64,000 nt of DNA from Dyella monticola (GTDB lineage: Bacteria > Pseudomonadota > Gammaproteobacteria > Xanthomonadales > Rhodanobacteraceae). Position 1 is the stretch's first letter. The number at the start of each line of letters is the position of its first letter. Of the stretch, positions 44,231 to 52,519 are shown one piece after another. A program made the position numbers and the translations under genes. The stretch spans positions 682,001-746,000 of the forward strand of contig NZ_QRBE01000001.1 in the NCBI RefSeq assembly GCF_003363155.1, given 5' to 3'. Below the pieces are notes generated by a model. That model ran no database searches and was not told the DNA's origin. It saw only the letters and a list, made by a program, of their open reading frames with translations.

Positions 44231-45790
44231 ATGCACGTGAAGAGATCGACGAAGTGGTCCACCCTGACATTGAGTTCGCTGAGCACTGCAGTGTGCGCGG
44301 CGCTTTCCACCACTGTGCTCACGGTCGCGCCTGTGCAGACCGTGCACGCGCAGTCCACCTGTGCGGCAGCATGGGTGTCGACGAATGTTTACGTCGCTGG
44401 CAATGAAGTCAGCGAGAGCGGCGTCAACTACATCGCAAACTACTGGACGCAAGGCAATAACCCCGCCAGCAGCAATGGCGGTGCGGGCAGCGGCGAACCA
44501 TGGACGTCACAAGGTTCGTGCGGCGGCTCGCCGACGCCAACTCCCACACCTACGCCCACTGGGTGCGATCCGGCCTGGAACGCATCGACTGCTTACAACG
44601 GCGGTGCGCTGGTAAGCGAGAGCGGCGTCAACTACGAGGCGAATTTCTGGACTCAAGGCAATAACCCAGCGACCGACAACGGTGCTGCGGGCAGCGGTGC
44701 GCCGTGGACTTCGGAGGGTGCCTGCAGCGGCGGCTCGCCGACACCCACGCCCACTCCAACGCCGACACCCACCCCGACACCAACACCCACCCCCACCCCG
44801 ACACCAACGCCCACCCCCACGCCCAGCGGCTTCGTCTTCAGTCCTTACAAGGACATGAGCATCAACATGAACTGGAATACCTACGCCATGTCGACGGAGG
44901 TAACCGGTACGTTGATTCCTGTCGTAGGTAGCGGTGGTTTGTATGAAACCCAGGTACCGCAATTGCCGGCGGTTTCCATTGCGTTCGCCACCGGCGAGTG
45001 CGGTAGCGAAAGCTGGGCAGGTGTGACGCCGTCGGAATTCATTTCCGCCAACATCACACCAGGCGCTGCCAATTCGCTGGCCAGTGCGGGCCTGAATTAC
45101 ATCATCTCTACAGGTGGTGCCGATGGTGTGTTCACATGCGGATCGGCATCGGCGTTCGAGAGCTTCATCGCCAAGTACTACACGGCACAGATGGTGGGCG
45201 TGGACTTCGACATCGAAGGAGGCCAGACACAGGCGGAGGTACAGCAGCTCGTAGCGGATGTTGCCGCTGCGCAATCCGAATATCCGAATATGCGCTTCTC
45301 CTTTACTGTCGCCTCGCTGGGTGGTACCAGCAGCGGCACGGGCACGATCAACGAGCTGGGCCAGTGGGTGGTACAGGCGATCCAGGCGTCGAGCCCGGCG
45401 ATCAAGAACTACACCATCAACCTGATGGTGATGGACTACGGCAGTGCCGGCAGTTCGAACTGCGTGGTGGTGAACGGTGCGTGCGAAATGGGCCAGTCCG
45501 CCGTGCAAGCGGTGGCGAACCTGAAGCAGTACTACGGCGTCCCGGCCAGCCACATCGAGCTGACGCCGATGATCGGCCAGAACGATACGCAAGGTGAAAT
45601 CACCACGCTGGCCGATATCGACACCATCACCAACTACGCCACCGCAAACGGACTGGCGGGCGTGCACTTCTGGTCGCTGGATCGCGACACGCCCTGCGCG
45701 GCGGGCAGTTCGTCGCCCACGTGTAATTCGTACCCGAGCGTGGGTGTGCTTGGTTACACCAATGAAATCTTGAAAGACATCGGCAAGTAG
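44231..45790 (+). CDS. Secreted GH18 chitinase with two chitin-binding modules
   Basis: A 519-residue paralogue of the preceding chitinase. Signal peptide (to VHAQS), two CBM5/12-like modules (CAAAWVSTNVYVAGNEVSESG ... and CDPAWNASTAYNGGALVSESG ...) separated by a short Thr-Pro linker, a second Thr-Pro linker, then GH18 with D325-x-D327-x-E329. The extra module is the main difference from the first copy. The last ~115 nt encoding the end of the catalytic domain are almost identical in DNA to the first gene. ATG at 44231. Ends before a classical terminator. Confidence 0.92.
   Translation: MHVKRSTKWSTLTLSSLSTAVCAALSTTVLTVAPVQTVHAQSTCAAAWVSTNVYVAGNEVSESGVNYIANYWTQGNNPASSNGGAGSGEPWTSQGSCGGSPTPTPTPTPTGCDPAWNASTAYNGGALVSESGVNYEANFWTQGNNPATDNGAAGSGAPWTSEGACSGGSPTPTPTPTPTPTPTPTPTPTPTPTPTPTPSGFVFSPYKDMSINMNWNTYAMSTEVTGTLIPVVGSGGLYETQVPQLPAVSIAFATGECGSESWAGVTPSEFISANITPGAANSLASAGLNYIISTGGADGVFTCGSASAFESFIAKYYTAQMVGVDFDIEGGQTQAEVQQLVADVAAAQSEYPNMRFSFTVASLGGTSSGTGTINELGQWVVQAIQASSPAIKNYTINLMVMDYGSAGSSNCVVVNGACEMGQSAVQAVANLKQYYGVPASHIELTPMIGQNDTQGEITTLADIDTITNYATANGLAGVHFWSLDRDTPCAAGSSSPTCNSYPSVGVLGYTNEILKDIGK
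44740..44825 (+). repeat. Second Thr-Pro linker repeat
   Basis: Tandem ACACCCACCCCGACACCA-type units in the second chitinase, coding for TPTPTP. Same class as the repeat in the first chitinase but with different third-position use. Confidence 0.75.
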
Positions 45791-46196
45791 CAACCCGGGA
45801 ACAGGGGAGTAGGCCGTCGCGGGTCGGGAGGCATGCCCGGCCCGCAACGGGATGTGGCAGGCGGCCACCGGCATAAGGTGCCGGTGGCTTTTCTACAGCG
45901 GGCTGGGTTGTGGCCTGACCCGGCACGCGCACAGCCGCCTGTCTTGGCGCCCCTTACCATCCATGTCGCTGGGAGGCTGAACAAGGAAAAGCCAGCCAAT
46001 GGCCGCGCACCACAGGCTTGGGCGGAGTTAACACTTTGCAACTCAAAAACTTTTTATGGACACAATGCCCACGTCTGTGTAATTTGTGTCAACTGTCGCC
46101 AGCCTGACACGTCAGGTTGGCGTAGTGCTATGGAGCGGCGCCAGGCGTGTTTTGGAACTCCAAGTAGTCAAGAAAAGCAGGGGGCGCTAGCTGCTC
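45791..46196. other. 406 bp between chitinase 2 and the sulfotransferase
   Basis: Contains the terminator at 45864-45893, an AT-rich stretch about 46030-46090 that probably holds the sulfotransferase promoter, and the 12 bp hairpin CGCCAGCCTGAC/GTCAGGTTGGCG at 46097-46122. No ORF with protein character. Confidence 0.4.
45864..45893 (+). terminator. Rho-independent terminator after chitinase 2
   Basis: GCCACCGGCA/TGCCGGTGGC, 10 bp stem with a 5 nt loop, then TTTTCT. Confidence 0.85.
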
Positions 46197-47168
46197 ATGC
46201 AACGAACGTTTGTCGTAGGGTGCCCGCGTTCGGGTACCACCATCGTGCAGGCCATGCTGGCCCGGCATCCTCAGATTTTCACGCTTCCCGAAACCGGTTT
46301 TTTTCCGCGTCTGCTTGGCGGGCTCGATCATCGTTTTGGCGACGAAGGTGCTCAACCGCGTCGCCGCAATCTGGCTCGTCGTCTTGGTTTGACTCGCCGT
46401 TACGGCCGCAAGCAGTTTCTTGAATTGCAGCGTTCGCTGCTCGGTGAAGTATCGACACGTGCACCATGGTTTCTGGATACCTGCGTTACGCGTTTCATCG
46501 GCATGCTCGACAACCTCGCCAAGCGCGCGCAGCGTTCGATGTGGGTCGAGAAGACGCCGCATCATCTGCTTTATCTGCCTGAGATCGAGCGCTATTCGCC
46601 CAATGCGCGTTTTATCCATGTGATCCGTCCGGGCATGGATGTGCTCGCCTCCATCATGGATGCGCATTTGCGCTACAACAATAATTCGTTCAATGGCGGA
46701 TTGTTGCTGTGGTCGCGACGCTGGAACCGTGCGATGGAAATCCATCGTTCGCGCATCGGCATGCGCAACCATCATTTCGTTTTTCTGGAAGACCTCGTAC
46801 GCCAACCGGCGGAAGAATGGCTGCGTTTGTGTCAATTCCTGGAGCTGCCTGTCGAAGCCGAGCTCGATCAGGCTTGTCATCAGTTCATTGCCGATGTCGA
46901 AGCGGAGCCCTGGAAACAGGCGGCGCTTACTGGTTTGCCGCACCAGTCAGTGAGCAAGGCGGAGGGCCTGTTTGGTCCACAGTTGCGCGATTGGCTGCGG
47001 GAAAAACTCAGCTCCTATGAGGATCTCTATGCCGCCGGCAGTCTGTCGTTCGATCGCGACGATAATTTCGGCTACCCCGCCGCTGCGCCAGCCAAGCGGC
47101 GCGTGGAGACCATTGAAGCGGATGCGCTCGTGGAGGTTTCGGTCGAGGGGCATATCCGCGTCGCCTGA
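46197..47168 (+). CDS. Sulfotransferase family protein
   Basis: A 323-residue cytoplasmic sulfotransferase: the PAPS loop FVVGCPRSGTTIVQAMLARHP at the very start, then WVEKTPHHLLYLPEIERYSPNARFIHVIRPGMDVLASIMD containing the 3'-phosphate site. No TPR region, unlike the protein at 2390-3961. The acceptor is unknown; such enzymes in bacteria act on lipids, polysaccharides or peptides. ATG at 46197. The upstream 12 bp hairpin (46097-46122) may lie in its leader. Confidence 0.85.
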   Translation: MQRTFVVGCPRSGTTIVQAMLARHPQIFTLPETGFFPRLLGGLDHRFGDEGAQPRRRNLARRLGLTRRYGRKQFLELQRSLLGEVSTRAPWFLDTCVTRFIGMLDNLAKRAQRSMWVEKTPHHLLYLPEIERYSPNARFIHVIRPGMDVLASIMDAHLRYNNNSFNGGLLLWSRRWNRAMEIHRSRIGMRNHHFVFLEDLVRQPAEEWLRLCQFLELPVEAELDQACHQFIADVEAEPWKQAALTGLPHQSVSKAEGLFGPQLRDWLREKLSSYEDLYAAGSLSFDRDDNFGYPAAAPAKRRVETIEADALVEVSVEGHIRVA

Positions 47169-47316
47169 GCTGTCATCGAAGGCGCACGCGTACCGGCGGC
47201 AATGCATGACGTTGCAATGCCTCCTGGCCCGGCTTGACGGAATCGGTCGCGAATCGAACAAATGACGCGCGTGCCTGTCACAATGGGTACTCATCCATCG
47301 TGAAACAGGCAGTATC

Positions 47317-48159
47317 GTGAATCGAAGAGTCCGCAACAATCAGAGCTCCGTCGTGGGCTGGGCCATCGCCATCATTGTTGTAATCGGCGTGGTGGCGGCA
47401 GGTGTCTATCTGGTGCAGCGGGGCATGCATCCGGCTGCGCAGTCGACCACTGTGGTCGCGCCGGCGGCGCCTGCCAGCGCACCGGCCAGCGCCGCCTCGA
47501 CGATCCAGCATCCCATTACCCAGGCATCCTCCGGGCCCGCGCCGGCTTCCACCGCTGCGCTACCCGCGCTGGTCGACAGCGATGCAGGCGTACGGGACGC
47601 ACTGGCCGGCATGACCGACGGCAGCGACCTCAACTCCGTGCTGGTGACGAATCAAATCATCTCGCGTGCGGTAGCGACAATCGATGCGCTTCCACGCCAG
47701 GGTTTCGGTAGTACCAACATTCTTCCGCTGCGCACGCCCCGTGGCGCGATGCGGACGGCACAAGCCAATGGCATCACGACGATCGCCGCCGACAATACCG
47801 AGCGTTATCGTGCTTACATGACCGTGCTTACGGTGGTCGATCCGCATGCGCTGGTTGCCTGGTACAAGCACAACTATCCATTGTTCCAGCAGGCGTATCG
47901 CGAACTTGGCTATCCACGCGGCTATTTCAATGACCGCCTGATCGTGGCGATCGACGACATGCTTGCTGCGCCCGATATCCACGACCCGGTTGCGGTGACA
48001 AAGTCCGGCCCGCATTACGTGTTCGTCGATCCGCAGCTCCAATCGCTGTCAAACGGTCAAAAGCTGATGGTGCGTCTTGGGCCTGCCAATGAGCAGCAGT
48101 TCAAGGCGAAACTGCGCATGATTCGCCAATTGCTGGCGGGTGGTCAGGTCGCGCATTGA
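47317..48159 (+). CDS. DUF3014 family membrane protein
   Basis: A 280-residue protein anchored by one N-terminal helix (VVGWAIAIIVVIGVVAAGVYLV), an Ala/Pro/Ser linker (about 40-90) and a C-terminal domain of the DUF3014 type: LVDSDAGVRDALAG, NQIISRAVATIDALPRQ, LVAWYKHNYPLFQQAYRELGYPRGYFNDRLIVAIDDML. Function unknown. Start GTG at 47317. Ends at a bidirectional terminator. Confidence 0.85.
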   Translation: MNRRVRNNQSSVVGWAIAIIVVIGVVAAGVYLVQRGMHPAAQSTTVVAPAAPASAPASAASTIQHPITQASSGPAPASTAALPALVDSDAGVRDALAGMTDGSDLNSVLVTNQIISRAVATIDALPRQGFGSTNILPLRTPRGAMRTAQANGITTIAADNTERYRAYMTVLTVVDPHALVAWYKHNYPLFQQAYRELGYPRGYFNDRLIVAIDDMLAAPDIHDPVAVTKSGPHYVFVDPQLQSLSNGQKLMVRLGPANEQQFKAKLRMIRQLLAGGQVAH

Positions 48160-48181
48160 CCCTCGATTCGGATGCGCAAAA

Positions 48182-48211
48182 AAAGGCCCGCCGTTCCTGG
48201 CGGGCCTTTTT
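48182..48211. terminator. Bidirectional terminator
   Basis: A-run, GGCCCGCC/GGCGGGCC with a 6 nt loop, T-run, between convergent DUF3014 and YXWGXW genes. Confidence 0.88.
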
Positions 48212-48229
48212 ATTATCAATCCATGCCGA

Positions 48230-49342
48230 TCATCCGTGGTGCGACGGCTCGTGGCCGCCGCCACCACCGTGTGGCGCACCACCCGAACGTGGCGCCGAGG
48301 CAGGGTGATAAGCATGGGATTGCGGTTGCGCCGCCCGATACGCCGGTGCCGCACGATAGGCATTTGAACGATAGGCATTTGAAGGAGGCCTATAGGCGTT
48401 CGTGGGATGCATGGCGCCGTTGACACTACCAGGATGATACGTACCTGCACCGGTATGCGGTGCAAAGCCTGCCGAGCGCAGCGCCGTGTTGCTGTGCTGC
48501 ATCGAGGCAGGTGCGTGCACGACGCTCGCACTGTGCACGCTTGCAGCGGCCGTTGTGAAGCGACCCGCAACAGCCCCGTGTGCCGACACCACGCCCGCGC
48601 CCGTGAACGCACCAGGGCGCGCGGTTGCGGCAATCGTCGGAGCACCATGATTGACCGACATGCGCATGGCGGGGTTGTGACTGGCCAGCGCGGCTTGCTG
48701 CTGTTGCGCTGCAATCGGTCCCATGCGCGCCTGGTGTGCATAGGCCATGTCCTGCGCGGTTGCACGTGCCGTCATGCCGCCCCGGCCACCGTTGTAGCTC
48801 ACCCGCGTGACGTTATTGATCACCGTCCGGTTGTAGACGTTGGCGATGTGCACATTACCGAAGCGGTTGACAGCATGGTTGTAGTAAAAGCCACCGTGGC
48901 CCCAGTATCCGCCGGCATAGCCCACACCGGTGTAACCGAAGCCATAGTTGACGCCGCCGTAAAAGCCTACGTGGTAGCCCCAGTAACCGCGATGGAACAA
49001 GAACACTGCGCCATCCCAACCCCAGTAGCCGGGCGTCCACAGTGCACCATAGAACGGTGCCATGACCCATGTGCCCGGCACCCAGTAATACTCATAGCCA
49101 TCCCACGCCCAGTAGCCGGGCGTCCAGATGTAACCCGCGCCGGGAATAGGTGGCTGCGCGTAGATCGGCAGCGGCGGCGGGGGAACGCCGACCGAAACAC
49201 CGACGCCAATGAATACGCCTGCGTCCGCTTTTTGCGGAAAGGCGGCCAGGACGGCCGCTGCGCCAAGCAGGCCGGCCAGCGCACGCACCAGCCATGTGCG
49301 TCCGGAGACATCTTGTGTGTGGGTCATGCTGATGGCTTTCAT
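48230..49342 (-). CDS. YXWGXW-repeat exported protein (copy 2)
   Basis: A 370-residue paralogue of the protein at 32394-33569. Signal peptide (ending near FPQKADAG), then the aromatic repeat YIWTPGYWAWDGYEYYWVPG, ALWTPGYWGWDGAV and FHRGYWG, a Gly/Tyr stretch GFYGGVNYGFGYTGVGYAGG and a VYNRTVINNVTRVSYNG turn; the tail is Ala/His/Pro/Ser-rich and ends GGGGHEPSHHG. The two copies share order and motif spacing. Function unknown. ATG at 49342 follows AGGAGGAAACACC. Confidence 0.85.
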   Translation of the reverse strand: MKAISMTHTQDVSGRTWLVRALAGLLGAAAVLAAFPQKADAGVFIGVGVSVGVPPPPLPIYAQPPIPGAGYIWTPGYWAWDGYEYYWVPGTWVMAPFYGALWTPGYWGWDGAVFLFHRGYWGYHVGFYGGVNYGFGYTGVGYAGGYWGHGGFYYNHAVNRFGNVHIANVYNRTVINNVTRVSYNGGRGGMTARATAQDMAYAHQARMGPIAAQQQQAALASHNPAMRMSVNHGAPTIAATARPGAFTGAGVVSAHGAVAGRFTTAAASVHSASVVHAPASMQHSNTALRSAGFAPHTGAGTYHPGSVNGAMHPTNAYRPPSNAYRSNAYRAAPAYRAAQPQSHAYHPASAPRSGGAPHGGGGGHEPSHHG

Positions 49343-49602
49343 GGTGTTTCCTCCTGGGGCCTGCACCGTACAAGAGAAAACGCAGGAAAGTGGGTAACGT
49401 TGCCTTCACGACGCGTCATAAGTTTGCGACGGTTCAGCAGCCAACCTGCGCGCCTTGCCGCATACCGCCTGCAACGCGTTGTGCGGCAAAGTCTTTCGGC
49501 TTTCCAAATCGCAGGTGAATGAGAAAGGTAGTATTTGCTTCATGCACGACTCCATGTGACTGCCGTCAAGTTTTTCCAGGCTTGCCCCCAACAGGACCCC
49601 CT

Positions 49603-50103
49603 ATGTCTCAGCTACGCCATCTGCAAATGCTCACGCGCTACCGCGCATGGGCGGATCGGTTGCTTTATCGGTCATTGGCTCCCCTGCCGGCATCGTCATT
49701 GGCGGTCACACAGCCGATCGTGTTCGGCAATCTATTGCGCACGCTCAATCATGCCTATTGCATGGACCTGGTATGGAAGGCTCATCTGCAAGGTGTGCCG
49801 CATGGGTTCACTTCGCGCAATCCGGAGGGCTGCCCTGCGTTCGACGTGTTGCACACAGCGCAAACGGAGATCGACGAGTGGTACATCCACTACACCGAAA
49901 CATTGAACGAGGAGCGCTGCGAAGAAACGATCCGCTTCACCTTTATCGGTGGCGGCGCTGGAGAGATGCGACGCGGGGACATCGTGCTGCACGTGGTCAA
50001 TCATGCAACCTATCATCGCGGGCACGTGGCAATGATGATGTACGGCTTGTCGGTGCCACCGCCGACGACCGATCTGCCCGTATTTCTGCGCGAGATCGGT
50101 TGA
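49603..50103 (+). CDS. DinB family protein
   Basis: A 166-residue four-helix bundle protein of the DinB/YfiT group: LRHLQMLTRYRAWADRLLYRSL at the start, LLRTLNHAYCMDLVWKAHL with the first metal His, and VVNHATYHRGHVAMMM with the second and third. Members bind a divalent metal through three His and act as thiol transferases or detoxifiers; this one's substrate is unknown. ATG at 49603. Converges on an SDR gene with 3 bp between. Confidence 0.9.
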   Translation: MSQLRHLQMLTRYRAWADRLLYRSLAPLPASSLAVTQPIVFGNLLRTLNHAYCMDLVWKAHLQGVPHGFTSRNPEGCPAFDVLHTAQTEIDEWYIHYTETLNEERCEETIRFTFIGGGAGEMRRGDIVLHVVNHATYHRGHVAMMMYGLSVPPPTTDLPVFLREIG

Positions 50104-50106
50104 ACC

Positions 50107-50916
50107 CTATGCGTATTGCATCTTGATGGTCATGCCGCCGTCGACGACAAAACGCTGGCCTGTCACGAAGCCGGACGCATCGCTCAGCAGATAAACCGCA
50201 AGCGAGCCGATATCGTCGGGTGTGCCCACGCGTCCAGCGGGATGTTGCGCATGGTCTTTGCGACTCAGTTTGGGCTGGTGACGTTCCTGCGGTTTCTTCC
50301 ACGCATCTGTGCTGATCCATCCGGGCAGGATGGCGTTCACGCGCACGACTGGACCCGCGCTTACGGCCATGGCGTGTGTCAGCGCGACGAGACCACCTTT
50401 GCTCGCCGCATAGGCCTCAGTATCCGGCTCGGACTGCAAGGCGCGGGTAGACGCGATATGGATGACCGCGCCGCCCGATGCCTTCAGCGACGGCATGGCG
50501 TGTTTGCTGCACAGAAAGGCGCCCGTGAGGTTGGTGCCGATATAGCGATTCCAGCTTTCCAGCGAGAGTTCCTCCAGCGGACCTCGGTTGGGATCGGCGA
50601 TGCCGGCATTGTTGACCAATCCATGGATGGCGCCGAACTGATCGAGCGCTGCCTTGATCCAGCGACGCACGCTCGGTTCGCGCGAGACATCAAGCTGGCC
50701 AAACGCAGCGCGCTCGCCGACCTTCCACTCCTCAAGGCAGGCATGTCCCGCTTGCACATCCAGATCGCCGATCATCACCGAACCACCCGCACCAAGCACG
50801 GCTTGCGCAATGCCACGGCCGACACCTTGGGCGCCGCCCGTGATCAGCACGACGCGCTTGCGCAAGGGTTGATGATCGTACGCGGTGATGGCGGGAGTCT
50901 TAGGCATGACAGGCAT
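50107..50916 (-). CDS. SDR family oxidoreductase
   Basis: A 269-residue short-chain dehydrogenase/reductase: VVLITGGAQGVGRGIAQAVL (TGxxxGxG), MIGDLDV (Asp after strand 2, suggesting NAD+), LVNNAGIADPNRG, VIHIASTRALQS (Ser) and YAASKGG (Tyr-x-x-x-Lys), ending GFVTGQRFVVDGGMTI. An extra ~25-residue insert near RHQPKLSRKDHAQHP replaces a standard loop. Start at ATG 50916 is preferred to 50907, but neither has a strong ribosome binding site. Substrate unknown. Confidence 0.9.
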   Translation of the reverse strand: MPVMPKTPAITAYDHQPLRKRVVLITGGAQGVGRGIAQAVLGAGGSVMIGDLDVQAGHACLEEWKVGERAAFGQLDVSREPSVRRWIKAALDQFGAIHGLVNNAGIADPNRGPLEELSLESWNRYIGTNLTGAFLCSKHAMPSLKASGGAVIHIASTRALQSEPDTEAYAASKGGLVALTHAMAVSAGPVVRVNAILPGWISTDAWKKPQERHQPKLSRKDHAQHPAGRVGTPDDIGSLAVYLLSDASGFVTGQRFVVDGGMTIKMQYA

Positions 50917-50986
50917 GTCCGGCTGTAACGAGAGGAAAGGCAAAGCCTAGTGCATACCGACGTGATGATTGCAGTACGCTTGCAGC

Positions 50987-51601
50987 ATGAACTCAAGTCG
51001 CCCGACTTCAGCTCAGGCCGAACGTTGCGGCCATCGGCTCTTGGCACCTGCCGAAACGCATCGTCTTTTTTTCGCGCTGATGCCCGATACGGATACGCGC
51101 CGCGCGATGGAGCATGCCGCGACACACGTACAACAGCAACAATCGGGGTTGCGTGCGCGCTGGGTCAGACCCGAACGGTTTCACGCAACGTTGATTTTCC
51201 TCGGTGATTACCCGGCCGTACCTGACGAGCTGGTCGAAAACGCGATGGCAGCCGCGGGCTATGTCAGCGCGGCGCCGTTTGCGTGGACGCTGGATTACGT
51301 CGCCAGCTTTCGCGGCCGCGAACCGCCGTGCGTCCTGCGTAGTGCCCAGGTGGCCGAGGCACTGATATTGCTGTGGCGCACGCTGCAAGAATCGCTCACG
51401 CAGTCGGGCCTGCATCTGCGCAGAGAGCGCCAGTTCACGCCGCATGTCACGCTGGCCTATGCTCGGTGTGAGCTGGCTGAGGCCATTGCGGTGGCACCGC
51501 CGATCGTCTGGCCGGTCGACCGGTTTGTGCTCATCCATAACGTAGTGGGCAAGGGGAATTATCAGGTATTGGGCAACTGGAAGCTGTCTGGCGAATCGTA
51601 A
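50987..51601 (+). CDS. thpR: RNA 2',3'-cyclic phosphodiesterase
   Basis: A 204-residue 2H phosphoesterase. The two HxT motifs are clear: RFHATLIFLGDY and FTPHVTLAYAR. LFFALMPDTDTRRAM at the front and WPVDRFVLIHNVVGKGNYQVLGNW at the end are typical of ThpR (LigT). It opens 2',3'-cyclic phosphates in RNA ends. The N-terminal 25 residues extend beyond the family start and may not be translated. ATG at 50987. Confidence 0.92.
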   Translation: MNSSRPTSAQAERCGHRLLAPAETHRLFFALMPDTDTRRAMEHAATHVQQQQSGLRARWVRPERFHATLIFLGDYPAVPDELVENAMAAAGYVSAAPFAWTLDYVASFRGREPPCVLRSAQVAEALILLWRTLQESLTQSGLHLRRERQFTPHVTLAYARCELAEAIAVAPPIVWPVDRFVLIHNVVGKGNYQVLGNWKLSGES

Positions 51602-51679
51602 GCATGGGCCGGAAGTCAGCTAGGCGTGCCCTGGCAAGAAGCGCACAATCCAGCCGTTTCCCCAAGCCAGGAGTTCGTC

Positions 51680-52465
51680 ATGCGTTCGACATCCATCGTT
51701 CTGCTTGCGGCATTGGCACTTCCAGGGACGACCCTGGTTGCGCAGACATCGCAGCCCAATCACATGCACGCTTTAAAAACCGTGCCCTCGTATGTAAGTG
51801 CCGCAGTCAAGGATCCGGCGCGCGGCCAGAACGCCACTAACGACGCGCGCCGCAAAATCACCGACATCATGATTTTCAGCCAAGTGAAGCCCGGTCAGAA
51901 AGTACTGGAATTGATTCCAGGCAGCGGCTACTTCACGCAGGTATTTAGCGACATCGTCGGTTCGAGCGGACACGTCTACGCGCTATGGCCCGACGAGTAC
52001 GTCAAGGTGGATGGTGATGAAGTGGCACCCTTCGAAAAGATGGTCGCCAGTCCGCATTACGCGAATGTCAGCGTGCTTAAGCAGCCGGCAGCGCAATTGA
52101 GCGTGCCCGAATCGGTGGATCTCGTCTTCACCTCGCAGAACTATCACGATTATCCGGACAAGTTCATGGGCAAGGTCGATCCGGTTGCGTTCGACAAACA
52201 AGTCTTTGCGGCGTTGAAGCCGGGTGGTCTGTTCGTGGTGATCGACCACGTGGCGCCGGCCGGGTCGGGCATGGCCGATACCGATACGCTGCATCGCATC
52301 GACCCGGCCATCGTGAAACAGCAGGTGGAATCAGCGGGTTTCGTTTTCGACGGCGAAAGCAACGTGCTGCGCAATCGGAATGACCCGCACACCAACAAGG
52401 TGTTCGATAAATCCATCCGTGGCCACACGGATCAGTTCATGTACCGGTTCCGCAAGCCCGGTTGA
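51680..52465 (+). CDS. Exported methyltransferase-like protein
   Basis: A 261-residue protein with a signal peptide (VLLAALALPGTTLVAQ) followed by a class I methyltransferase-like fold: KVLELIPGSGYFTQVFSDIVGSSGHVYAL matches motif I, LVFTSQNYHDYPDK lies where motif IV would be and ALKPGGLFVVIDHVAP is post-I. SAM is not expected in the periplasm, so the domain may have another role; exported members of this group are common in Xanthomonadales. ATG at 51680 after CCAGGAGTTCGTC. Confidence 0.85.
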   Translation: MRSTSIVLLAALALPGTTLVAQTSQPNHMHALKTVPSYVSAAVKDPARGQNATNDARRKITDIMIFSQVKPGQKVLELIPGSGYFTQVFSDIVGSSGHVYALWPDEYVKVDGDEVAPFEKMVASPHYANVSVLKQPAAQLSVPESVDLVFTSQNYHDYPDKFMGKVDPVAFDKQVFAALKPGGLFVVIDHVAPAGSGMADTDTLHRIDPAIVKQQVESAGFVFDGESNVLRNRNDPHTNKVFDKSIRGHTDQFMYRFRKPG

Positions 52466-52480
52466 GTTCGATCGACATGC

Positions 52481-52513
52481 GACGCCCTTCACCCTGCACG
52501 GGAGAAGGGCGTC
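52481..52513. terminator. Terminator between convergent genes
   Basis: GACGCCCTTC/GAAGGGCGTC, 10 bp stem with a 13 nt loop, followed by GGCGTTTTA on the plus strand. Confidence 0.7.
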
Positions 52514-52519
52514 GGCGTT

